From Clostridia bacterium (lineage in GTDB: Bacteria > Bacillota > Clostridia > Oscillospirales > Acutalibacteraceae): a stretch of DNA of 37,925 nt. The notes beneath the pieces were generated by a model. That model was not told the DNA's origin. It worked only from the letters and a program-made list of their open reading frames with translations, and searched no databases. The position numbers and the translations under genes were made by a program. Below, in pieces: positions 8,445-15,602 of this stretch (its first letter is position 1; each line of letters starts with the position of its first letter). The stretch covers positions 1 to 37,925 of the forward strand of contig JAFQIG010000079.1 of assembly GCA_017397655.1 (NCBI GenBank), given 5' to 3'.

Positions 8445-9644
8445 TTATTCGTTGGTATAGTTATCAAAATAACCTTGGATATATACGATCGGAGTACCCT
8501 TGTCACCGGAGCCGGATGTCAAGTCACAAAGGGAGCCGATTAAGTCAGTCAGACGTCGCGGTGTGGTTCCCTGAGATACCATATTACCCACAAGAGAGGA
8601 GCCGTCCTTCTGTTGAATTTTACTCTTGATGGCTTCCTGCAATTCCTTACCCGAAAGAGCGGAGAAATCATTGTCTGCCAAATATTTCAGTTTTAATTCA
8701 TTGGGCGTGCCTTCCAGACCGGGCGTGTATGCAGGAGATACAACCGGGTCAGCAAGTTCCCAGATCTTGCCGACCGGATCCTTAAATGCACCGTCACCGT
8801 ATACCATAACCTCAATATGCTTACCTGTAATTTCAAGAAGCTTTGCCTGAATATCCTCAACCATCTTCTGACATTCTTCTCTGGGGAACAGCTTTACAGT
8901 ATCCTCAGTCGCCTTATTGGAGCCAAGCAGACCGTAGCGAGCATTATATCCGCTGCCGTCAACAGACACGGTCATAATTTCATCCAATCCATAAACCTGT
9001 TCAGCACCGGCTGCTTTCAGTAAACGCTTAGTACGAGTGCGGCTGTGAATATCACAATTGAGAACATTCTTGGTGTAGCTGAGTATTGCTCGGCAGTCGT
9101 TGGCAAAGATAACCTCTACCTCTGCACCGCACTCACGAACCAAATTGGAATAATATTCTACGTAATCAACACCTGTGAAGGTATGTTTTGGATATCCAAA
9201 CAAGTCCCTCCACTCATTCTCAGTCAAAACATCGCTATAAGGGTTAATGCCTTTTTCATCAAGCAAATCTATATCAACAAGATGATTTCCTACCTCATCA
9301 GATGGGTAGCTGAGCATCAAAACAACCTTTTTGCAACCTTTGGCAATACCGCGCAAGCAAATTGCAAAGCGGTTTCTGCTGAGAATCGGAAAGATAACAC
9401 CAACAGTTTCTCCTCCGAACTTATTTCGTACATCTGTTGCTATATTGTCCACGCTTGCATAGTTGCCCTGTGCACGCGCCACAATCGCCTCAGTCATACA
9501 GACAACATCCCGATCTCTCGGAATAAGTCCTTCAACATTCATTGCCTCAACAACGGAACCGGTCACGATTTCTGTCAAGTCATCGCCCTGACGGATAATC
9601 GGAGCACGAAGTCCCATCGAAACTGTTCCATATACTCTGCTCAT
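8445..9644 (-). CDS. F420-0:gamma-glutamyl ligase-like protein (CofE family)
   Basis: A 399-residue protein recognisable as the CofE/COG1478 family. Visible pieces include GDDLTEIV, DVVCMTEAIVARAQGN and VYGDGAFKDPVG, with an acidic, Gly-rich core expected to bind metal and nucleotide. Archaeal CofE (about 250 residues) adds glutamate to coenzyme F420-0 with GTP. This protein is about 150 residues longer, and nothing else in the window suggests F420, so its acceptor is probably different. It is the first gene of the six-gene operon, with GGAGG before the ATG and a sigma-A promoter 40-65 bp upstream. The stop is 12 bp before guaA. Family membership is fairly sure; the reaction is unknown, though amide or peptide ligation using glutamate or another amine is plausible. 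Confidence 0.8.
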   Translation of the reverse strand: MSRVYGTVSMGLRAPIIRQGDDLTEIVTGSVVEAMNVEGLIPRDRDVVCMTEAIVARAQGNYASVDNIATDVRNKFGGETVGVIFPILSRNRFAICLRGIAKGCKKVVLMLSYPSDEVGNHLVDIDLLDEKGINPYSDVLTENEWRDLFGYPKHTFTGVDYVEYYSNLVRECGAEVEVIFANDCRAILSYTKNVLNCDIHSRTRTKRLLKAAGAEQVYGLDEIMTVSVDGSGYNARYGLLGSNKATEDTVKLFPREECQKMVEDIQAKLLEITGKHIEVMVYGDGAFKDPVGKIWELADPVVSPAYTPGLEGTPNELKLKYLADNDFSALSGKELQEAIKSKIQQKDGSSLVGNMVSQGTTPRRLTDLIGSLCDLTSGSGDKGTPIVYIQGYFDNYTNE

Positions 9645-9681
9645 AATTTTCCTCCAACTGTTGACTAATTCTTTTTTTATT

Positions 9682-9710
9682 ATTATAATACAAACATAGT
9701 CATAAGTAAA
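9682..9710 (-). promoter_or_regulatory. Sigma-A promoter of the six-gene nitrogen/nucleotide operon
   Basis: On the minus strand TTTACT (9705-9710) and TATAAT (9682-9687) are spaced by 17 bp, and the operon's first ATG is about 38 bp downstream. The 103-bp region is shared with the divergent LysR gene, so the LysR operator is probably also here. Confidence 0.7.
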
Positions 9711-9747
9711 ATAGATAATTCTTACAACAGCAATAAGGTGACCTTAT

Positions 9748-10629
9748 ATGAAAACAAAACTTGATTATTACCGCATTTTTTATGAAACCGCACGTTACCA
9801 TTCATTTTCCACCGCAGCCGGGCGCTTATATATTTCACAGTCAGCCATTTCTCAATGCATACACCAGCTCGAAGATGACCTTAATGTTCAGCTCTTTGTA
9901 AGAACAAGAAAAGGCGTATCACTCACAAACGAGGGAAAAATTCTTTTTTTAAAGGTTGAAAATGCAATCAACACGATAGAACAGGGCGAAAGCCAACTTG
10001 AACGTCTTCGTCATTTAGAAGCGGGTGAGCTTAAAATCGCAGCAGGTGACGCGATAACAACCCACTTTCTCCTGAAATATCTGGAAGAATATCACGCTAC
10101 CTATCCCGACATCAGAATTGAAATGGCAAACTCCTATTCCTCCCAAATGCTTGCCCTTGTAAAAGAAGGAAAAGCTGATCTTGCGTTTGTCAATATGCCG
10201 ATGGAGGATGAAGAGCTTGTGTTTGTGCCTTGTCTTGAAATTAACGATGTGTTTGTCTGCGGTCCGGATTTTAAGAAGAAGGTATCCTATTCGTGGGAAG
10301 AAGTAGCGGAGTTACCGTTGATCCTTATTGAAAAAAACGCATCGTCACGGCATTTTCTTGAAAAGAACTTCAACGAAAAGAATATTTCTTTAAATCCGCA
10401 AATTGAAGTAGCGGTACACGATCTGCTGATTCGTTTTGCCTCCATTCATCTTGGTATTTCATGCGTTATTGAACAATTTGCAAGCGAGGAGCTGAATAAA
10501 GGTATCGTCAAGAGAATACCGCTTGACCCTCCGCTGCCAAAACGAAGCATCGGTTGTGCTTACCTGAAAAGCGCACCGCTTTCCTATGCTGCAAAAGCTT
10601 TTTTAGATTTGATCAAACAACAAGGATAA
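9748..10629 (+). CDS. LysR family transcriptional regulator
   Basis: A 293-residue LysR-type regulator. The N-terminal winged helix-turn-helix covers about residues 1-62 (YYRIFYETARYHSFSTAA, then LYISQSAISQCIHQLEDDL and LFVRTRKGVSLTNEG). A linker helix follows, and a periplasmic-binding-like effector domain (about 90-290) ends the protein. The start ATG has AAGGTGAC immediately upstream at suitable spacing. LysR regulators usually control the divergent neighbour, and here that is the CofE-guaA-carB-purC-purF-ddh operon, only 103 bp away. A role in sensing nitrogen or purine status is therefore an inference from position. The effector cannot be read from the sequence. A hairpin terminator follows. 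Confidence 0.93.
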   Translation: MKTKLDYYRIFYETARYHSFSTAAGRLYISQSAISQCIHQLEDDLNVQLFVRTRKGVSLTNEGKILFLKVENAINTIEQGESQLERLRHLEAGELKIAAGDAITTHFLLKYLEEYHATYPDIRIEMANSYSSQMLALVKEGKADLAFVNMPMEDEELVFVPCLEINDVFVCGPDFKKKVSYSWEEVAELPLILIEKNASSRHFLEKNFNEKNISLNPQIEVAVHDLLIRFASIHLGISCVIEQFASEELNKGIVKRIPLDPPLPKRSIGCAYLKSAPLSYAAKAFLDLIKQQG

Positions 10630-10663
10630 ATAGGGCTTGAATCCCTGACTCTCCGCCTTTTAA

Positions 10664-10699
10664 AAACCGCAGCTGATACAATAGCGTCAACTGCGGTTT
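10664..10699 (+). terminator. Intrinsic terminator after the LysR gene
   Basis: The 9-bp arms 10664-10672 and 10691-10699 end in TTTCGTTATTTATA on the plus strand. The next gene is convergent (stop at 10751), so the hairpin separates the two units. Confidence 0.65.
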
Positions 10700-10750
10700 C
10701 GTTATTTATATTCGTATATAAAGAACAACTGATACCGCCGCCGTAATCTG

Positions 10751-11923
10751 TTAATTGATTCTTACGACAAGGTCGCTTTCAGGGAAACAGCAACACGGAT
10801 GTATAAAATTAAACTGCAAATCCGCTATACGACGCTTGTCTTCACCCTCAGGTATGTAAACCTTTCCGCTGACAAGCTTGCTTCTGCAGAAGCCGCATTC
10901 GCCCGTGTGGCATCTTGCGGGAACCTCAATGCCTGCACGCTCAAACGCACAAAGCACGGTTTCATTGTTGCTCGCTTTTATCACTGTTTTCTCGCCGCGG
11001 TTGATGACGGTGACGGTGTATTCTTTCGGGTCATCTTCAACCTTTTTGCCTGACGAGAACACTTCAAAACGGATGTATTTTCTTTCAAGCCCAAGTTTCG
11101 GAAGCTCGGTTTCAAGGAATTTATATAATCCGCCGGGTCCGCATACAAAAATACTGTACTTGCCCTCAGGAGCATATTTACCGATGATATCAGCGCCGAC
11201 AAAGCCTTTTTCGTAGCCTTCCTCATCGCTGTGGCTGAGTACATAGACGACATTGATCTTCTCATTCTTTTCGGCAAGCGAATCAAGCTCTGATCTGAAG
11301 AGGATTTCGTCGGAGTTTCTGCATCCGTAAAGCAACGTAAGTGAGCAATCCTCATCGCCGTTATCAATTGCTCTTGCAAGCGAAAGGAACGGAGTTATGC
11401 CGCTGCCGCCTGCAACAGCAACTATTCTTTCGGCATCTCTCAACGGACTGTATGTCATATTTCCTTCGGGAGCATAAGCAGTAACCTTGTCGCCGACAGT
11501 CCAATTGTCGAGGATGTAGTCGGACACAAAGCCGTCAGCAATACGCTTGACAGTTATCTGATATTCCCCGTTCAAAGCGCTCTCAGGAGAAGAGGCTATT
11601 GAATATGAACGGGTAACAACCGAATTGCCGATTTCAAGTCTGAAGGTAAGGTACTGACCTGCCTTAAAATATGCAAGCGGTGCAGATTCGCTTTTAAAAT
11701 AGTAGCTCTTTGCAATATCGGCGTGTTCTTCGATTCTGCTGATAACAAGCTTCTGAATCTTCGGATGAAGACTTTTTGCAACCTTGTTAACGCCGAAATC
11801 ATCAGTACGTGTCGGCAGAACGGCAGGAGCGCTGTTTATAAACTTTTTTCTTTCTGTCAGAAACTTTACCGTATTTATGCTGTCTTTAAGATTGCCGTTT
11901 ACAGAAAACTTTTTCTTGCTCAT
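10751..11923 (-). CDS. Flavodoxin reductase-type FAD/NAD(P)H protein with C-terminal 2Fe-2S ferredoxin domain
   Basis: A 390-residue soluble electron-transfer protein. After about 60 less conserved residues comes an FAD-binding barrel with the RSYSIASSPE motif. A nucleotide-binding domain follows (VAVAGGSGITPFLSLA, then LLYGCRNSDEILF and FVCGPGGLYKFLE). A plant-type ferredoxin domain ends the protein, with C-x4-C-x2-C (CHTGECGFC) and a last ligand in an unusual CCC triplet near the C-terminus. The order FAD, NAD, 2Fe-2S resembles Hcr-like and oxygenase reductases. The start overlaps the stop of the CrtI-like gene by one base (TAATG), so the two are translationally coupled. It probably delivers electrons from NAD(P)H to, or takes them from, that partner. 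The physiological substrate is unknown. Confidence 0.88.
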   Translation of the reverse strand: MSKKKFSVNGNLKDSINTVKFLTERKKFINSAPAVLPTRTDDFGVNKVAKSLHPKIQKLVISRIEEHADIAKSYYFKSESAPLAYFKAGQYLTFRLEIGNSVVTRSYSIASSPESALNGEYQITVKRIADGFVSDYILDNWTVGDKVTAYAPEGNMTYSPLRDAERIVAVAGGSGITPFLSLARAIDNGDEDCSLTLLYGCRNSDEILFRSELDSLAEKNEKINVVYVLSHSDEEGYEKGFVGADIIGKYAPEGKYSIFVCGPGGLYKFLETELPKLGLERKYIRFEVFSSGKKVEDDPKEYTVTVINRGEKTVIKASNNETVLCAFERAGIEVPARCHTGECGFCRSKLVSGKVYIPEGEDKRRIADLQFNFIHPCCCFPESDLVVRIN

Positions 11924-13467
11924 TACTTTACCTCCTTTTCCATATCGAGGATTGCAGCCTTTGCCGCCAGATTACCTGTGGTATAGCTGGGTGAGTAACC
12001 CATATGTCTGACAGTATATCCGCCTGCAAAATAGAGTCCGGGCATACCTTTTTCTATCAGATCAAAAACGATTCGTTTGACAATGCCGTCCTCCTTGCTC
12101 GCTTCGTATCCGTAAATTGTTCCTGCGGGAGCATCGGTATAACGGGCATAGGTCATCGGTGCCGCAATTTCAATTTCTTCAATGTAATCACGGATCGCAA
12201 CACCCGTTGCTTTCTCAAAATTATCTATCATTTTTTCAGCAAAAGCTGTTTTGGTTTTATGATAATCCTTAACGGAAACACGACTCCATTCGTCACCTGC
12301 AAAAATAGATGTCATATAGAGTATGCTTGTGCCCTCAGGCGAACAGTCGTCAAAAGCTCTGTTGAGACAAACCGTTGCCTGAACATCATTTGTTTCAAGC
12401 TTTTTGCTCAGCTCATAGCACTGTCTGTTATCGTTGCTCGGATAGATGAAATATGTATGGTTATTGAGTCCGAGCTCGTCCGCAGAACGATTAAGTCCGA
12501 TAAACACCGCAAAGCCCTTTGCCGACAGCGTTCTTGCGTTCACCTCTTTTTTGAACTTTACGGGGACATCTTTTTCATCCATCAGCTTTGTAAACGCGTT
12601 ATAAGGTGAAGCGTTGCAGATAACTGCTTTTGCATTGATCTGTGTACCGTCATCAAGAATAACGCCTGTTGCCTTTCCGTCTTTGACGATTATTTTTGTA
12701 ACGCTTGTGTTGAACCATGCTTCGCCGCCGTTTTCGGTGAACGCTTCAAGCAATGCCGTGCTTATCTGATGGCTTCTGCCTCTCGGAATAACAGCGCCGT
12801 CTATTATGTACGAATGAAGCATCGTGAAATAATGAATAACGTTCAGCTCATCCGTAGGCTGACCGAGGTAGCACCAATATCCGTTGAGTATATCACGTAT
12901 TGTTTTTCCTGCACCGAATGCCTTGAGCACCTCATCAACAGAATAGTTTGCGACCTTGAGAAACTCTGTATGCTCGGAAAAAATCTCTTTTATCATCGAA
13001 GGCTTGAAGTCACCGATGTTATCAACAAAGCCCAGCGTCTTTTCAATACTTTCGATGAGATCAAAGATCTTTCTTACAACAACCGAAGAACCGGGATCAT
13101 ATTCCTCAAGCTTGTTGATAAACGCTTCTTTACCCAAGGGCATTGAATAGTCACACTTGTCATTCTCATCCAATGTGATCAGTCTGAACGCTTCATCAAG
13201 CGAAACCCATTCTATCTTATCTGCAGCACCGACTTCCTCAAAAATCTTCTGAAGAGGCGATCTTCCCGTTATAGGTCCGACACCGCAAAGCTCGTGCAGA
13301 GATGCTTCAAACTCAAATCTGCCTCTTACAAAGCTTGTTGCAAAACCACCGGGAAGATTATGCCGCTCAACAAGCAATGTCTTTTTTCCTTCTTTTGCAA
13401 GACGTGCTGACGCAACCAGTCCGCCATTGCCGGCACCGATAACAATTGCATCATAATTCTTTATCAT
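11923..13467 (-). CDS. CrtI/phytoene desaturase-like FAD-dependent oxidoreductase
   Basis: A 514-residue flavoprotein of the phytoene desaturase/retinol saturase/carotenoid isomerase superfamily. The N-terminal dinucleotide-binding motif AIVIGAGNGGLVASARLAKEG is at about residues 9-29, followed by LLVERHNLPGGFATSF. The C-terminal FAD motif reads GLYFAGGYTVRHMGYSP. Such proteins oxidise, reduce or isomerise polyenes and other hydrophobic substrates. No carotenoid synthesis genes (crtB, crtE) are nearby, so carotenoid metabolism is not supported, and the coupling to a ferredoxin-type reductase suggests an anaerobic reductase. The start ATG has a weak ribosome site but a well-placed promoter upstream. 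The family is clear; the substrate is unknown. Confidence 0.85.
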   Translation of the reverse strand: MIKNYDAIVIGAGNGGLVASARLAKEGKKTLLVERHNLPGGFATSFVRGRFEFEASLHELCGVGPITGRSPLQKIFEEVGAADKIEWVSLDEAFRLITLDENDKCDYSMPLGKEAFINKLEEYDPGSSVVVRKIFDLIESIEKTLGFVDNIGDFKPSMIKEIFSEHTEFLKVANYSVDEVLKAFGAGKTIRDILNGYWCYLGQPTDELNVIHYFTMLHSYIIDGAVIPRGRSHQISTALLEAFTENGGEAWFNTSVTKIIVKDGKATGVILDDGTQINAKAVICNASPYNAFTKLMDEKDVPVKFKKEVNARTLSAKGFAVFIGLNRSADELGLNNHTYFIYPSNDNRQCYELSKKLETNDVQATVCLNRAFDDCSPEGTSILYMTSIFAGDEWSRVSVKDYHKTKTAFAEKMIDNFEKATGVAIRDYIEEIEIAAPMTYARYTDAPAGTIYGYEASKEDGIVKRIVFDLIEKGMPGLYFAGGYTVRHMGYSPSYTTGNLAAKAAILDMEKEVK

Positions 13468-13503
13468 ATTTACACTTCTTTCATAACGTAAATTTATATA
13501 TAT

Positions 13504-13532
13504 ATTCTACCATACTTTTTCAAATGTTACAA
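13504..13532 (-). promoter_or_regulatory. Sigma-A promoter of the CrtI-like/reductase pair
   Basis: On the minus strand TTGTAA (13527-13532) and TAGAAT (13504-13509) are 17 bp apart, with the start codon about 37 bp further on. Confidence 0.7.
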
Positions 13533-13563
13533 GTATATCTGCGGTATTTTAAAGCAATAACAG

Positions 13564-13596
13564 AAGCACCTCGCAAAAGCTCATTGCAAGGTGCTT
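13564..13596 (-). terminator. Hairpin after the secreted Ig-like protein gene
   Basis: The 13-base arms pair around 13564-13576 and 13583-13596 with one G-T type mismatch. It lies just past the stop at 13610 and before the next promoter. The following T-tract is poor. Confidence 0.6.
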
Positions 13597-13609
13597 CAAC
13601 AATATTAAG

Positions 13610-15580
13610 TTACATCCATATCCAGCCGAAAAACAGTATATAAAGAATCCATTGCCACCAGGTAAACTTAACGGTAATCCTGCACTTTATCTCGCAAAGA
13701 TCATCGGCTTCAGTACCCGTTACAACAGCAATGCCTCTGCCGACACCCGTTACTTTTCCTTCTTCATCAACAGTTACGGTATTGCTGTCCGACGAAGCCC
13801 ACACAAAATCCGAATCTCTGAACTGTTGCGGTACAGAGGACAAAAGATGGAGCTCATCGTGGTAATAAATTGTGTACTCCAAATTTACGGTTTGCGTGGG
13901 ATTCTTTGACCATAGAGCGGTAAAGACGGCATCATCGGCTGTGTAAGTCCATATAAAGGTATCGGAATCCTTTGTATATGTTCTGCCGTCAACATTCAAT
14001 AACCATCCTGTAAATGTATAGCCGTGCCTTGTCGGAACAACGCTTCTGACAGAATATTCAGCATTGAATACAGCGTCATTGCCGAAAATATACTTGCCGT
14101 CTTCCACGGTATATTCGCCGTCAATGTCCCACTTGCCGCCCGAAAGATCATATGTTACATCATAAGAATCCGGCTTATAATAAAAGCTCCAGACATATTC
14201 CGATGAAGCTACGTTGAATGCCGCATAGCCTGCATCCGTTTCAACGGGAGTAATGCTCTTTTCGCCGCAATGAAGCGTTACACGGTCGGGCACGTATCCG
14301 TCATAAGAGTTGAAATCCGCATAAAGATTGTCACCGAAAACAAAATCTTCGGTTTCAGTTTCAACAGCTTCACCGTCAATATAGTGAACAATCGTTACCG
14401 TGCCGACTTGCGTAAAGAAGTCGCTGTCATCGGGAAGAGGCGAGGAAGTGTCAGTACTGCCGGGAACCGAGAGCTTCGCCGCCATCTTAAGAATAGACAG
14501 CTTATAAGAAGCGAACGTGCTTTCACTACACCAATCGGCTGACTTCTGTGTCTTGATGACATTCTGATATGCAGAACGGATATCGGACTTGTCAACACCT
14601 CTTGCAGTAATTTCAAAGCGTGCGCTGACAGCAGCCGTATTATCCCTGTAAACGCCTTTTGCGCCGATTTCAACAGTCAGTTGTGCCGTCATTGCCGTCT
14701 GATCGGTAATCTGAGACGGTGCTACAGACTCGGCAACAGAACCAACAGATGCCGACGGCACATTGACAACTCTGTTGATGCCGCCCGTACCTTCTGTCAG
14801 ATAGCTGAAGTCCCTGTACATTGAAGTCAGCGGATATGCGCTGTATTTTGAAAACCTTGTACTGTCATAAATGACACTTGCAGTTCCCGTTGCGGTACAC
14901 GAGCCTGCATCAGTCTGCGATGCGCTCGCATTATTTCCCGTTGTTGCGCCGCGAATCACAAGAATTATCCTGCTGAAAGAATCGCGGTGTGCGGTAATCT
15001 CGTTCCTACAATGAACATTAACTGTATGCTCGGTTAATGTATTTGCAACGATTGTATAAGCATACTGTGTATAGCTCTGACCGTTTATCGTATAATCAGC
15101 AGTCCACTCGATAAAGCGGTAAAAGCCGACGGGAACGGTCTGTGAAAGTGTCAATGACGACATACGACCTCTGTAGGTATCCGTTCCGATCATAACATCC
15201 GACTCCCCGACCCTCATTGACGCAATGCCGTTATCGGTAACCTGCGTGCTTGTCGGCTCTGTTGATCCGTAGGAGTCCGAAGACAGCCTTGCATTGATAA
15301 CCACAGAATCTGCACCCGGAAGATTCCAGTAAACGAGAGCACCCGAAGCCGCCGAAGACAGCGGCAGATCCTTCGTGACGGAACCGTCCTCATTTACTCC
15401 GTAGAAATACAAGGCAGTAGTGTCGCTTCCCATAAGTATTAACTCGGGAACATAAAATGTCGGTGTGGGATATGCCGAGCTTTCTGCAACGGAATCGACA
15501 TTGTTCACGGCGGTAACACAGGCGAAACACGCAGAAAAACATACAAGAAATGCCAGTATGATACTAAAAGACCTTTTCAC
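13610..15580 (-). CDS. Secreted, surface-anchored protein with InlB-type repeat and bacterial Ig-like domain
   Basis: A 656-residue exported protein starting at GTG with GGAGGGG 7 bases upstream. Residues 1 to about 25 are a signal peptide (MKRSFSIILAFLVCFSACFA). Residues 30-390 are not recognised; they are rich in Ser, Thr and beta strands. A MucBP-like stretch (about 395-460) follows, then a Listeria-Bacteroides InlB-type repeat (about 465-545, with RHGYTFTGW). A group-2 Ig-like domain (about 555-635) has the typical SSDSNTVTVDEEGKVTGV and GIAVVTGT. The last 18 residues are very hydrophobic and aromatic (FTWWQWILYILFFGWIWM), with no LPxTG and no basic tail. It starts 22 bp after the metal ATPase stop with no terminator between them, so it is probably the last gene of the SPFH-ATPase operon. 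It may form the outer-surface part of that system. Confidence 0.85.
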   Translation of the reverse strand: MKRSFSIILAFLVCFSACFACVTAVNNVDSVAESSAYPTPTFYVPELILMGSDTTALYFYGVNEDGSVTKDLPLSSAASGALVYWNLPGADSVVINARLSSDSYGSTEPTSTQVTDNGIASMRVGESDVMIGTDTYRGRMSSLTLSQTVPVGFYRFIEWTADYTINGQSYTQYAYTIVANTLTEHTVNVHCRNEITAHRDSFSRIILVIRGATTGNNASASQTDAGSCTATGTASVIYDSTRFSKYSAYPLTSMYRDFSYLTEGTGGINRVVNVPSASVGSVAESVAPSQITDQTAMTAQLTVEIGAKGVYRDNTAAVSARFEITARGVDKSDIRSAYQNVIKTQKSADWCSESTFASYKLSILKMAAKLSVPGSTDTSSPLPDDSDFFTQVGTVTIVHYIDGEAVETETEDFVFGDNLYADFNSYDGYVPDRVTLHCGEKSITPVETDAGYAAFNVASSEYVWSFYYKPDSYDVTYDLSGGKWDIDGEYTVEDGKYIFGNDAVFNAEYSVRSVVPTRHGYTFTGWLLNVDGRTYTKDSDTFIWTYTADDAVFTALWSKNPTQTVNLEYTIYYHDELHLLSSVPQQFRDSDFVWASSDSNTVTVDEEGKVTGVGRGIAVVTGTEADDLCEIKCRITVKFTWWQWILYILFFGWIWM

Positions 15581-15602
15581 CGTAACCCCTCCGAATCTGA
15601 TA

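Noticed and set aside
7434-9668. Plus-strand frames opposite guaA and the CofE-like gene
   Set aside because: Antisense shadows of well-supported genes.
9645-9747. A purine riboswitch ahead of the purine-containing operon
   Set aside because: The promoter is about 40 bp from the start codon, leaving no room for an aptamer.
11923-13467. Carotenoid desaturase as an exact function
   Set aside because: Only the superfamily motifs are visible, and no carotenoid synthesis genes are nearby.
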